From Acanthopleura granulata (Eukaryota; Mollusca; Polyplacophora; Chitonida; Chitonidae), in assembly GCA_016165875.1 (NCBI GenBank), contig JABBOT010000005.1:22466520-22530519 (forward strand): a DNA stretch of 64,000 nucleotides, in the 5' to 3' direction. Both the position numbers and the translations under genes were made by a program. Position 1 is the stretch's first letter. Every line of letters starts with the position of its first letter. The notes beneath the pieces are model-generated. The model saw nothing but the letters and a program-made list of their open reading frames with translations, searched no databases and was not told the origin of the DNA. Below are positions 22,531 through 35,711 of this stretch, one piece after another.

Positions 22531-25500
22531 CAGCCCAGTATAAGTCTTTGATGTCACATTGGGGGACGTGTTCTGTAGTGTTTCGATGAGGGAGATTGGC
22601 CAGAGGCTTAACCCGATCTCCAGCATAGTCTCTATTATCTTTCACGGAATCAGCCCTTTTATGCATGTAGTTTCTTGGAAAAGCAGACGTCGTGCATTGA
22701 TTAAAGAATGAAGGGTTTGCTCGGTGCGTTTAGGGTCAACCCTCTACCAGCTGAATAATCAGTAAATGACGATCCGTGAGGGTTGTTCATGGCTGTTCAG
22801 ATGTTTCATCGATCACAAGTTTGGTAATTTCGCAAGTTATTGTTCACACGCCTGAAGCACGTTTTAAACATTGCATTCTTTTCATGTTAACACTCTGTAA
22901 CAAGCACCTATATACCTTATCTCTAGTGAAAATGCGATACAGGCACTGCATTAAATAGAGCTTATATGAATTTTTGTTAAATACAAAATAAAAACCTATT
23001 TTCAATTTGAGGCCCATAAATAATTCAGCGTTTCATTCAAGATAATGGTTTGAGAGTTAAACGCATTGCGATTACACATGCTTAGTGTTGTCGCAAGTAT
23101 AACTTTTGCCGTTGATATAGAGCCCTTCCTGACTTGAATGTTGGTTCTTTTGCTCCACCATACCTAATGAACGCTAAAATGTAAAATATACTTGGTATAA
23201 AAAATGATTTGCGATAATTAAGTTGTCTTGAATAACACTGAATAATCATAATGCACATATTAGCAAGTTGTCCATTTACTAAGTTCACAACTGATATCAA
23301 TCTACCCTCTTCTGTTCAGTGTATTGGTTAAAGCGAACTGCAGCAATTGCAAATGTTAAACCTGTAAGCTGAACCAAAACCATTTGAATGGAGCCATAAC
23401 AACATGTGGAACATGGTTTTGTTACGGGAGTTCATGCTTTTTCTACACTGGTGCAAAGGCACACTAAACACAAGTCTCTTGAAATCGTTTATTGTGGACA
23501 GCGTTAATTTGAACTTCCAACCTTGGGAAATAAAACCCCAAATTGCCAGCATATAATATTTCAGCAAAAATCTACGGCCATACTCTCACTTTTACTGTCC
23601 CAGTACCCGTCATTCATGACTGACACAGATTGCATGCGTACGTGTAGTCTAAAACCCACCATCAAAATACCGTCAGGTCAGTGAAATGTACACACCCCGC
23701 ATTTGTCAAACCATGCTGTTTAATTCATGATTTGAAAATCAGATTAGAATAAACATTTCTCCCGCATGAAAGTAAAACGTATTTGAGTTGCTGCTTGTAC
23801 AAACAACGGTTGAGCAAGATAAATGGTAAGACATGTCGAGGCCTGTGCGAGCCTTATCTTCATGGGAAATACAAACACAAACCTGCTTTAGCATACCTGT
23901 AAAGCAGAAGCCTACAGTTGGCACAGCATAACTTGTGTCAACAGCTCGCCGTAAACTGGGTCGGTATTTATTATCTCTCATTTGTACCACTAAAGTGCTG
24001 AAATCGGTGGGAGTGACTGTGTGTCTCCATAAAGCTATTTATATACTCGCGGCAAAATTTAATAATTACCTTTTCCACGACCAAAAGTTAAATTAGAGGA
24101 AATCGTGGGAAACTTAAAAGTACATTTATTCATTTAAGGGAAAGTGTGGTGGTGCGGAGCCGATTGTTGTTGATGGTGCTTATAACTTTTACAGGTTGTT
24201 GAGTACATATAGTTACCAATGAACACCTACTTAAAGCCTTGCTATACATAACCGGAAAAGACACTGTCATGATTGGACCCTTTGGTGAATATGTTGTAAT
24301 TAGGAAATAGTAGTAAGCAATCAGATTGGCCTTGGCTCTGCAAACGTATCGTTTAACACGAAAGTTGTGGGTCAGGGAAGGATATTTGTTGAGGTTGCCT
24401 ATACATTAGTTGGATTTCGTGTTGCTGTACATAGCGCCTGTATTAGCAGCTAGGCTTTACGTAGCTCCTGAACATGCATGCTAATCTTTCATGAGAGGCT
24501 CCTAACATAAACGGAGACACTTTTCAACTCAGAATAGTCTGTCCAGTTTGTACCGTTGTGCGGCCGGCGTTTATATAACCCAAATTTGCTGAAAACATGT
24601 GTTTGTGTGGCCCACTAGAGTGCTTAAGGGGAATCGTAGAAGTTCTGGAAACTTGTGCCATAGGACAGGCCTTGGGGGTTGTAAAGATTAGGGTTGGGCC
24701 TTTGTTAGCCGCTGACCCACTTTTCTGATGTTCATTGTGAAAAGGGCATTCTTCAATGAATTGACGTCACTCTACCATGTGACAGCACCCTGCTTTTTAC
24801 TTTCGCCCACTTGAATTTTGGAAGTACATATACAGTAGACTTACGAGAATATCTTGCAGTACTAATCAAAAGTGTCGGCAACACATGAACACATTTGTCA
24901 GGTGAACAACTTACCTTTTGATGCTACGCAGTCCTTAGCTCTAGCAACAATACAAGTGTATTGGTAACAATTCTCGTATTGCTGCCTATACAGTGTTACC
25001 AACATATTCATACAGCAATAACTAACTCCGTGAAAAAATAAAAATTCAAACAGCTGCACTAAACGCCATTTCCAAGCACGTGCCATTTGTGTCACATGGC
25101 GCACTCACTATGTTTATAATCTTTATCGAAGTTAAACTTATGCACTGAGCGTAGCCAATAGCTAATGATTACTGGTTAGCTTGTAGACCAATGTTTTTCA
25201 GAACAATAATAAGCAATATTCGTTTGTAAACAAGCCATGTTGGATACAGGAGGGCGATTTGAAAACGGGCTACTTTCCTCTATGTTGTTGTTGTTTTGCG
25301 GAATGATATGGCTGCCAGCGAGAGTAGGTGTTAAACTTTTTATTATTTCTGGGGTTAGATCTGTTGCTGAGCGTAAATACTAGTAGCATTGTGTAGTACA
25401 AGTTTCGTGAAATGTTTCAAGTACATTCTTATCGCTGTTGGAGGTGAGGATGTGAATAGAGCACTGTGGCCACCAAGAGTATGTTGAGAATTGTATAATT

Positions 25501-26633
25501 ATGTTGTCTTTGGAGCTATACCGCTTATATTTGTTGCAAAACTTTTCCCATATATTAACCTTGATCACCAAGAAGTTTAAAAGACCTGAGTGACTGGGTT
25601 AAAAAATAAGAGCTAAATCCGTGAGAACATCTTCATTCTGGATGACACTGGCGAGAGCTGTATGACTGGTCCTCAAAGGGGAAACTGGAAATGGACCAGT
25701 CGAGTTACCTGGAGCGTCGTTGCTGCGATATGTTGTCTTAAGTCGGCCGGGCTGGAGCGTTGGGGATCTCATTTACAAGTTGGACATTTGTTTTTTTGTT
25801 TTTGTTTTTTTTTTTATTGGCACTCCGACTGTTAGGTTTTATATGGTCATTTTTCTTATTGACAGTTGAGTGATTTACCATATGTAATTTAGATGAATTT
25901 AAGTATTGTTTTTTCTCTTTTTCCCTGTTTAGTAGTAAATAAAATATGGTTTGGAAAATCCGTTATTTTTGTAAGGTCAGTCACAACAGATATACATTCT
26001 AATACACAACCACTTATACTTTTAAATAGCTGGATATTTAGCGTAAAAATAAAATAACGCCCCCATAGTATACACAGAAACAAAACCAACAACAAAAAGC
26101 AAAACAAATCAAACAACAAACAAACAAACAAACAAAAAAAGAAAACAAAAGACCAATCTCCGATAAAAAAAAATCCAACAACAACAACAAAAGCATAACA
26201 ACAGGACATTGCCATGGTAATTACTCTCATTTTAGCCTACCGTAACTCCGTGGGAGGGGTAGAATACATATTTATCACAATTTAGAGAAAACGCTAACCA
26301 GGAATACCAACGCTTATCAAAGCTTCTATTTTCCAAAGAATTCTAATGATTCAGCAGTTAACAACAGCATGTAGAAAAGTTTCTCGTAGCATCATTTTGA
26401 TATAGCTAAATTGCAAACCGTTGCAAATCAAATAAAAAATCTACCAGTCGACTTAAAGCAAGTAGTTTTGGCTCTGCGCCCTCAGAGTCTCGGTGTTAGT
26501 CTGTGCTGTTGTCATCGTGTGAGTCGTAGCATCTCGGTCGTTCAGTCAGTGGCAAAGCCTTCATTAAAACGCAGCGTGTTTGGCAGAAATATCAACAAAA
26601 GTCGCCCGGAATGCTCTTCATGGTGATAATTTC
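22531..26633. other. No gene seen
   Basis: AT-rich unique sequence with poly-T near 25800 and the CAAA tract at 26097. Minus-strand ORFs at 23739-23990 and 25889-26230 have no recognisable domain. Confidence 0.5.
26097..26150. repeat. CAAA-rich simple repeat
   Basis: CAAACAAACAAACAAA with flanking imperfect units. Its reverse complement yields a spurious hydrophobic ORF on the minus strand. Confidence 0.85.
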
Positions 26634-26776
26634 GTTATACCTGGGTGTTGCGTGGGTATACTGCCTGATATTTCGTCTCAAAGATCAATATTCCCACCCG
26701 CCCTTCTGGCTCGTGAAAATATTAATCTTCTCGACGAAATATCAAACAGTATACGCACGCAACACGCTGGTATAAC
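26634..26776. repeat. Long imperfect palindrome: 64-bp arms, 15-bp loop
   Basis: The left arm 26634-26697 and right arm 26713-26776 are inverted copies of each other, matching at 53 of 64 positions by my count, with a 15-base loop. Shared blocks include GTTATACC, GTGTTGCGTG, GTATACTG, TGATATTTCGTC, AAGAT and AATATT. Weaker similarity continues outward for roughly 20-25 bases. It may be a foldback or MITE-like element, or a transcribed hairpin. No terminal target-site duplication was identified. Overlapping ORFs here are by-products. Confidence 0.85.
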
Positions 26777-27374
26777 TGGTTGTACCACGACTCAATGTCG
26801 CAACATCAACTTGCTGTTCACTTGACTGAAATGGACAAGAATAAATGACACCGCAAGTAGCTGTGGTTATCGTGAAACGGAATAAATACTCGAGAGACGT
26901 TTGTGGCAGGTGCATACCCGTCCTGTTTCAAGTTACGAGGACAAAACCTTCTTAATGTACGGGAACGCGCAATCACCTCTTCACGAATCGTCGTGAACCC
27001 AATTTGCCCGATAATTTTACAACTAAGAGTGTATTGTTGGTTTTCTTGTAACGCTGAAGGAATATTCTGTTCTTTGGAGGTATCTGCAAAAAATCTCAAG
27101 AATTCCAGTTTAGGGCAGTATGTTTGTGAGCGTGACATGCTGTAGAGGGCCTAAACTTCTGTCCATGAAAGGGCATCTTTAGAGGCAAAAAGAATATCAT
27201 ACACTATTGTTTTTAGTCCTGAAACTGACGTTTTTCCAATAGGATATCATCCCACCTTCCAAACAAACCTGAAAACACCTTTCAAAATGATTAGAACTCT
27301 CAGAATTAGGAAATATGAGCAACTTCACCGTGGACGAAATCTTAAATCATCTAGGGTACATACAATGGCGATGA

Positions 27375-27671
27375 TTTTGTGACGACCCACATATAAATGA
27401 GGATGTTTATTATAGGCAGGACGATGAAGACAATGTTGCTATTGCTGATGTGGAAACTCTTATTGCTGTTGATAATGATATTGATGCTGCTGTTAATGAA
27501 GATGATAATGAGGAAGAGAGTAATCTGTATGATGATGGTTTTGATGCTTCAGATGGTCATAACGGTAGCAGTCCTGACGAAGATGATTGGATTTACGCCT
27601 CCCTTTTCCCACCTTTCCGCTGTACAGCTAATTATCCTGACGGATGGAGTATGTCCACACCCAGGCTTTAG
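27375..27671 (+). other. Acidic 98-codon open frame
   Basis: This frame is open from a TGA at 27372 to a TAG at 27669. It encodes about 28 Asp/Glu and only three Arg/Lys in 98 residues, followed by a hydrophobic-aromatic end (DDWIYASLFPPF). There is no in-frame ATG, so if real it is an internal or terminal exon; TTTATTATAG just before 27416 is a weak acceptor. Most codons end in T, which fits coding bias. An imperfect GAT/GCT trinucleotide repeat would look the same. Confidence 0.25.
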
Positions 27672-29670
27672 CACACAGCTGTGATGGGTGACCAATGTCT
27701 TCAGTCCAGACTCCTCACTACTCTTAACGGGCCGACTGGGTGTGAAGAGGCTGGGGCATTTTAGCGAACATTACAATCGCTACTTGCTTCATTTTCACCT
27801 TTTGTCGATGCGTTCACCTCGCTGGTTACGTAATAAGCTTTATCACGGACAAGCCCCACCCCCTCCCCCTCAACCCATCCCCTCGGGAACTGAGTGTTTT
27901 GTTATGTGCATAAATGTCTGTTGATGTGCTTGCAAGCCTTGTGGACATTCGCATTGTCACATCTCACCACATCGCCAATTCGCTAGATCGCCATTTGCAT
28001 GCGCAGCTGCTCTGTGTCGCGCGTGCTGTCGGCTTCTTTGTCTAGGACGACAACCTATTTTTCATGTAATTAAGTCGTATCTGCAAATATGCCTGGAAAC
28101 ACAGTGGCATTTTAGCGTGGATCTGCCAGATTATGTTCAGAGAAGGCAGATGTGTTTTTAATATACGGAGGGTAGGACATACCTAAGCTTCTACATGATT
28201 CATCAAACGAAGCATTGGAATTACGTTAGCACAGAAGATTATTTGATTATATGTCTGTACTTTGATATTCGGATTTGTAACCTTGTCAAAACTCGTATTT
28301 GTGATTAACAGCCGTACGTAAGAAACCCTTCTCTCACAACTTTTTTCATAGTTACATAATTGTTTAAATTAAAAAACTATTTGGGCATGTATAAATCAAA
28401 GCATGCATAAATCTAATATTAAGTCTTTAAATGAATAGCTGCTATGTGGTACAACGTGTGTATTGTCTCTTTATAGACGCTCTAATCCACTGGTTTATAG
28501 ATACAAGGTATAAGAAGTTTGTTGTTCAGATGACTTGAAAGGTATCTTCCACTTTGTCGACTTTCGTTTCGAATACGTCCAGAGCCTGAATTGATTAGCA
28601 TTGAGTTTAATATCTCTCCTCGGCGTGCACAGACTACACTTGATGATCCGGTAACTCTCACAAGCACGTGCACTGGCGGATCGACCAAAAGGGTAAAAGA
28701 ATACGACTGCACGTTAGTGTCGAAATAATTAATTTGGCAAAAATATAAATTAATTTTGGCAGCAGAACAAAGATAAGTAGCACGTGCCGATAACACATAA
28801 TCCGCAGGTGTTCCCACGTTAATTGCATTGCGATGCTATTTTTAATTGGAAAATATTAATTAACTTGACTGAAGCTGTCACTTTTTTCACCCTCATGCAT
28901 ATAAGCATTGAAATAGATTACTTTGGATATTACACAGGCGGTTTGAATTGTAAATATATTAATATACTATAGAGCTATCTTCGGGCGCGACGTACACGAC
29001 TATAAGTAGTTTATAAGTGTTTAGTCAGGAAGCTGACATGTGATGGTGTGTGATGTGCTCAAAATTTGTCCCGCCCATACAACGTGGGTTCAGGCTTTTT
29101 AAAAGCAAAGTATCAGATGTAACACTTCTGGAAATAGACATTACTGAGCTATTAATAGTATCCCTATCTCTTTCCCCCAGACATGCCAGTGATAGCTTAC
29201 ACGTTGTACAGTCGGCCAGTCTTCCAAGACATGCTATATATATATATAACGTCTTCAATCTTGAACCAAGTTAGTCACACTATGCAGTCTTTGTATAACC
29301 TAGTCCGGGTTATAGTAGTTCCATTTTTTAAAAATAACTTCTTTACCACATTTATACCTGGATAACATAAATAACGGTCCCTGTGTACTGTAACAACATA
29401 AGCCGAATGTCAGTCATGAATAATATTAACATAAAAACAAATATTGAATGGACTTCAAAACCTTTTCAGCGATTTATAGGCTCAATTTGAGTTAGTAACA
29501 AGTGATAAAATAAAAAAAAGTTCATTTAACTTTGGTTCTCTCTAAATGAGTCTTTTTCGGGTGCCTCTGTAAAGTTCCTGGTATAGCTAGAAAGCTGCCT
29601 TCAAATACAGTTTGGCGGAGTGCCCAAATAGGTGGAGGTTATTGTGTATATACAGACAGGAAGTTAGGGA
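27672..29670. other. No gene seen
   Basis: Unique sequence. A minus-strand ORF of 111 codons (28482-28817) is the longest and carries no recognised motif. Confidence 0.5.
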
Positions 29671-29738
29671 TCATGCTGGAGAGGAAGCCTGCATGAGCTG
29701 GACTTGAACTCACAGCGACCGCATTAGTGGGAGGAAAC
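29671..29738 (-). mobile_element. SINE family A remnant (B-box region)
   Basis: This fragment matches the part of the element around the B box (AGCTGGACTTGAACTCACAG on the plus strand) and nothing else. It ends at the insertion point of the next SINE and does not resume beyond it. It is therefore an older fragment that a later copy landed beside, not a copy split by nesting. Confidence 0.75.
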
Positions 29739-29748
29739 TTTACAATAT

Positions 29749-29982
29749 TTATTTATTTGATTGGGGTTTTACGCCGTACTTAAGAATACTTCACTTATAC
29801 GACGGCGGCCAGCATTATGGTGGAAGGAAACTGGGCAAAGCCCGGGGGAAACCCACTACCATCCGCAGGTTGCTGGCTGACCGTCCCACGTGCGACCGGA
29901 GAGGAAGCCAGCATGAGCTAGACTTGATGGAAGGCTACTAGGTCATTGCGCTGCGCTAACCGACCGAGCCACAGAGGCCCTC
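29749..29982 (-). mobile_element. SINE family A, near full-length with 15-bp TSD
   Basis: Head, body and tail are all present on the minus strand, with a deletion of about 20-25 bases between the B box and the A box. The exact direct repeat GAAACTTTACAATAT flanks it at 29734-29748 and 29983-29997. The left copy overlaps the end of the older remnant, which gives the insertion order. Confidence 0.93.
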
Positions 29983-31164
29983 GAAACTTTACAATATAAT
30001 ACCACGAATTTATAACGACTGGGAATGTAAGATGAACGTTTCTTGTCCAACCTAAGCACCGAAATGTAACCTGAACGTATGCACTTGTATAAAAGTTGGA
30101 TAAACTAAATGTAGTTGTAGGTATTATTTAATTGTTAATGGTTGTCAGTGATGCATGGGAAAATACTTATGGGTATATTTCTATTTGAATGATGTAGTCG
30201 AATATATAATTGGGCGTGTGCTTACAACTCAGAAATACACCCATGCATGTACTTCTGATTTCACTGACTCATTTTGCCCGATGGAGCAGTGTCTCATGCT
30301 CAACGGTAACCTTAGCAGACGATTTAATCATTTCCTTTGCATAACACGAGCCTATTTCCTGTAAATAAGATGAGATCACTGGTTGATCTGGGTTCCTAGA
30401 CAAGTCACGATTTCTTCCCATCCCTCTATTACTTCCCCACACCCTAACCCCAACAGGCATCAAGGCAGTGCTATCTCTCAGCCTACAAATTACGTGACTG
30501 ACCGAAATCCGCAAATTAAATTTTCTGAGTTATCTTATAGGTCAGTGTCCCGGGCTACATAGAAGCCAGATATTCCGCCCACCACACCCACGATTAAGTG
30601 AATCACGAAGAGTCTTTGAGGCGTTTCTCACAATGAATAGAGGATAAACGTTAATACAAAATTTCAGATTTTAAAAATTGTTTAAATCTTGTTCTACATA
30701 TTCAAAAACATTGCGACATATTTCCCACTTACGCCAGCGGCATTTGGAAAACTTGGCAACCCTGATTATAAATATTTCCAACCTGGCTCCAATATTTTTT
30801 TGACGAATGTATTATTCATATAGGAACATATAACTGATGTCGTTCATATGACGTCTGTTGTATTTGAACTGTTCAACACGAAAGGCAAAGTTCATGTTTA
30901 CAATTAACACTGGAAGGAATTAGAGAGAACGAGTCTTCCAGAACCTTCTTACTGAAAGAAGTGACCAAGTTAAATGATTGATAGATTCAACACGATTAAT
31001 TATTGAGAGCAGTGCAAAATGTTCCTCTGATTATGGTTTCTTGGGAAAAAGTGTTTCTTTGTTTTTGCACTTGGGTGCACTTAGTTCAACTGAAACTTAA
31101 CGGAATATGTGACATGATTTTTAAATGAAGTTTAACCCGGGAATATAACAACTAAGGTATATAT

Positions 31165-31375
31165 ACCGTCGCCAGCTCAAGTCCAGCTCTTGTGAACTTT
31201 GACCGTGCAGGTTTTATGTCAAGAGATTTTTCAGGGACTATTATAGAATTTAAAGGGGATTAACGTTGTATAACAGAAAAATTCGATGGGCGTTGAAGAG
31301 GAATCAAATAAACCAACCAATAAATAAATAAACCACTAAATAAAAATAAAAAATAACAAAATAATAAACCAAAAT
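31165..31375 (+). mobile_element. Degenerate SINE, probable plus-strand copy
   Basis: A B-box-like stretch (GCTCAAGTCCAGCTC) near the start and a tail (GGAATCAAATAAACC, then TAAATAAATAAACC) near the end resemble family A. The body between them does not align by eye. It may be a diverged copy or a different SINE that shares the 3' tail. Confidence 0.45.
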
Positions 31376-32486
31376 TTGTGTGTTTCTACCAACATCTGGC
31401 GTAACTGGCAACAACCCATCTGTTTCAGAGGTATCTACTGGAGCAAGTTTGACCAATGGTCGGCCTCTATGTCTGGCTATATTGACGTAATGTCTTCTGT
31501 GGTTTATTCATTATGCAATAGCCTCTAACTGCAGCTGCTTGCCGTCCCAGCCAAGGCCTCGTAGAAGCCGTCTGCCACTATCAGACATGCGCAAATGACG
31601 CAGTATTCGGAGCAAGGAATACAGCATGCAGAAAACTTCATTTAATATTTATAGCCTTCTATGATATCTAAATTTGTCGGCCCATTAGAATTGTTTAACG
31701 CGGGACATCCAATCTTTCCGTCGTTGACGATTCTGCGGGCACCAGTATTTGTACTCTGTACTGAATTAAAGATGTCGATGCTTTATCCGATCGACTAGAT
31801 AATGCAAGAATCGTCATCATCTGTGTACAGATTATGAACCATCTCTGTAGATCCATACACCTGCTAAATCTCACCTGGTATATCCCAGAGGAACAATTAC
31901 AACGGTCACATACCTCTATAACAAAATGACGCATTAAATTCAAAATGACGTAACTTTATTTAGCAAAACAGTCTTAAGAAAGCTGTCATTCAAGAACAGA
32001 GATACGTCGGGCTGCATTCGCATTATTCCTTTGTCGCGAACTTTCGTCAGCACGTATACATGAATATCTTAATGCATAATGGACTATTAGTATTACGTAC
32101 AGTTTTAGTATTCTTTCAATATCTAACAGTATCTGATAGAATATAGTGGTTCATGTATGTCCTTAATGTTGAATAGGATATATTTATTTATGTTCAGATT
32201 AATAACGTATAACTTTTTGCATGTCTGCTTTTAATATTGGATAGAATGATTATACATACATACTCGCGTTAACACTGGAAAGGGTGGCGGCTTGTATTTT
32301 GGCATTAGTATAGGAAAAGCATTGTGTTTCTTGCAAACTGGGACTCAGATCCAATAAGTTAGCGGCTCGTGCTTACAAACACAGCATTCAAGGTAAGCCA
32401 CCAAAGAACTAAGAAAGTATAAAAAAGTAACAAAATGCAGGACGGATTCACGCAAAGTCAGCAGTTTGCAATGTTTTCAGCAATTA

Positions 32487-32715
32487 ATTATTTATTTGTT
32501 TATTTATTTGACTGTTGTATCACTTAGGCCTATACGATGGCGATCATTTTTATGGTTGGAGAAAACCGTAGCGCCCGGCATAAACCATCCACGTTTGGCA
32601 CATCAGTGACGAGATTTCCTCTCATGTGACGTGCAGATACACCTGTATGCACGCCACATTAGTGATGGCCTCCGATGGGGGTCCCACGAACAGCCATTGA
32701 GCGGGAAAATGTACG
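32487..32715 (-). mobile_element. SINE-like element, family B
   Basis: On the plus strand an ATTT-rich tail passes into GACTGTTGTATCAC, then a body with GATGGCGATCATTTTTATGG, GGAGAAAACCG and CATCCACGTTTGG. The tail resembles family A but the body differs. The same body motifs recur near 49.4-49.5 kb, so this is a second dispersed family with a similar 3' end. Confidence 0.65.
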
Positions 32716-35177
32716 AGTTCCTTGTCCAAGGCCAAGAATGAAACCGTACCTCGTGTGTCCATGCGACTGAAAGGCGAGCGCCTTTTATACCACGGTCACG
32801 AGCCGCGCCCACCGCGCGAATGAATCAAACCATGTAGTATCCAGCTCGTGTACCATGCATGTTATACATGTGGTTCATAAGTCGTGAATCAAATATGTAT
32901 CTCTGTTGCACATTGATTGAAGTTACTGCTTATATAAGAAATCTCAACATATTTATGTCTGTTCTCTTCGTCTGGTATCCAACATGGCTTAGCTTGAGCC
33001 GCGACACCCGAGACACCTTTGTCCCTGAGAGTTCCCTTTTTCTCAGACAGCCACTGTCACCACAAAACTGTCTGATGACGTGCGTAATAATACACCTCTA
33101 GCCAGACTCTTGCAGCCTTAATCGTTTCTCTGGTACATTATCATTCCGTCTGAGTCTCTGAACCCATACAACTATTTGACGGGCGATATTTACCCAGAAA
33201 AGTCGCAGAATGGCCGCCACTGGTCACATATATTAAGACCCGGCTTTTATACGCTCCGGAAGGCGCTTCTCGCAGACTGTATCAGACAGCGATTTATTTA
33301 ATACCGGGTCCGTTCTAGCGCTCGTATAGCACTATCCGATGAGTTAAATGTTGCTGAATTGGATTTACTGGCAGTGGTCGTGTTATCAGAGGCTCGCCGA
33401 GCACCGGCACTCGGATAGTCCTGTGTAATGATTTCTGGCTCACGCCAGACAGGATGACAACGTCGCGATTCATCGCCAGTGACAGTAAACCAAGACCAAT
33501 TGAGCTACATCAGGGTAGTGTAAATTGGTATTTGTCTACTGAACCAAACTAATCTAGTGATTTGCCAGACTATTGAACGGTCTTCATTCTAGACGCATGT
33601 AACCGCTGTCAAAGTGTCTCGCGCACAGGCATCCCACTTCATGGCCTAGCCATAATGGCATCCGCAACTTTTTGCCCTCCTTGCCAGAGATCAGCATGAA
33701 AGTACAGATGATTGAGTCGTCCAACAAGAAAGATAACTACAATATGTACAAATCATAAAAATCATTCAAGCCTGGCGTGTCGCATGTTTCTTGTCAGCGT
33801 TATTTGTAAGTTATTATCCGTTTGGTTGTGCACGGCTAATCGTGTTTCATTAATGTAAAAAGGCAGCTCATGACTGCGACTATATTCATTAAAAAGATTA
33901 CAAAATTCTCTCCTGAATGCAAAAACCTATTTGTTATCTTCGTTTGAAGTGTGGAGTATTATGCTGCCAACAAGGGATCTGAAGGCGCCCATGCTTATAA
34001 GCTTATGAGAGACTGACCAATCAGATAGCTAGGAGATATCAGCTGTTTATAAGCTGTGGCGTAAATTTTCCGAGTTGACCGTCAATGTAACATGTAATAA
34101 CTTAGGGACAGGACACTGTTTTAATGTTATATATTTTAATGATAACAAGTGCACGTGTTAACAACACTGCCAAATATTTCCACACCATGGTGTTGTGGAG
34201 GGAGTAAGTTTCTTGATTATTCAGGTTATGAATTTAGATATATACTTAAGTTTCAACCACGACCCTAACAGCTAACTACAGTTTCAGGTGACAAGAGTGT
34301 TCCGCACTTGGAACAATTACGCCGCAGCTCACGCAGAATGGCTGCGTTACATGTTAGCCGAGCACGGTTAAATGTCTATTTCCACTGTCGTGGTAGCTTG
34401 TAGAAAAAAGACTTTACCGAAATACACATGATATTGTCCAACCTTTTTGATAAATTTAACTTTCGACATGAGATGTCTTACACTTTAAAATGGATTGGGA
34501 CATTGGTCATAGCATATAGAATACGAATTGTTCAAATGGCAAATAAAGCCACGTGGCGGATCGAAAGTCGAAATTCCCAACTGACAACATTTAATCTCGG
34601 TTTACCTGCGCCTGTAGGAAAATGTGTTCTAAGGAGAGCCAAAGAGTTTTCTTGGCATTTGTTCAATGATAAAAACGACTGATAGGGTTTGCCTACGAAA
34701 CTTTTTTTGTAGACGAACCATACTGCTTCGAATTATTAAACTAAGGTGAAACATTTAACGGTTTAAGTATAAAAATGCTACAAAAATCTTACTGTTTATG
34801 TAGTAATTTCACACAGAACATCCACCTAGAACTGCATTCCCTACTTTTTGTCGGCCCAAATGATACATTATGTTAAATAACTAGCTGCCTGGCCTACATA
34901 TACCCAAATATCATCAAAGGTTGACCACAGTTTTCTCAAAATAAATCAACTGGGATGCAGGCACAGCGTCCTTTCGCCACAGAAACAGCCTGTTGTGGGG
35001 TGGTTGGGGACTTGCTTACTGGATATTATTTTGCTCTCTTTAATTCTAACACTAAGTAAATGACTTTTCTCGAGCCAATGTTTGTCATAGTTTTCCTTAA
35101 TTGCACAATTACCTGGCAATACTTCAACACGCTTCTAGCCAATGTCTCTCCAACCTCACCATTTTCTGCATGGGTAA

Positions 35178-35711
35178 ATCTTACAGCATTATGTATGTAC
35201 AGAACACATTCCTTTCTCATTCACTCACGAATATCTCAAGGCACAGACTTGTTCATACCTAGCGGATGCAACAAAAGCTTTCAAAGCATTCTGCATGTCG
35301 CATTTCCATCATCTTAAGAGTAAGCTGTTGGAGAAAGGGCAAGTTAAACAGTGACGTGATTATAAACAGTGTACAGGACATCGTGTTTGACAAGAACGTC
35401 CGGTATGGAGGGTTTACCATCTTCCTGAGGCTCGTAGACTAGCAAGGACGACCCGAGTGTGGCATTACCTTAACGAGGGTGTAATGCTATGAACCTGACA
35501 ATAAATCACACCCACCATTATTTCGTGCCTGTATCTTATTGCTTTATGCATATACAGAACACCTTTCTTCCTCACTCACTCAAGAATACCTCAAGGCACA
35601 GGCTTGTTCATACCTAACAGATGCAACAAAAGCTTTCGAAGCATACTGCATGTCGCATTTCCATGACCTTAAAAGTGAGTAATGGTATGAGACAGACAAT
35701 AAATCACACAG
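35178..35711. repeat. Local direct duplication, unit about 336 bp
   Basis: 35178-35324 and 35533-35679 are about 87% identical without gaps. The sequence that follows (GTAATG(C/G)TATGA, then GACAATAAATCACAC) is also shared, at 35481 and 35679. In the second copy 157 bp between the two shared blocks is missing. One forward frame stays open in both copies for about 45 codons. Most substitutions change the amino acid, so there is no sign of coding constraint. Confidence 0.85.

Larger units (their letters stand above)
29998..35177. other. No gene seen; two SINE-like elements
   Basis: Apart from the elements at 31165-31375 and 32487-32715 the stretch is unique and AT-rich. No splice-like boundary with a supported frame was found. 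Confidence 0.5.

Noticed and set aside
22539..22560. TATA box with initiator downstream of the CpG island
   Set aside because: TATAAG and TCACATT are present but only about 17 bp apart, too close for a TATA-Inr pair.
25889..26230. Hydrophobic minus-strand ORF that looks like a membrane protein
   Set aside because: The Phe, Leu and Val stretch is the reverse complement of a CAAA/A-rich simple repeat.
26818..27145. Overlapping 106- and 80-codon ORFs on opposite strands
   Set aside because: Neither has a recognised domain or clear codon bias over the other.
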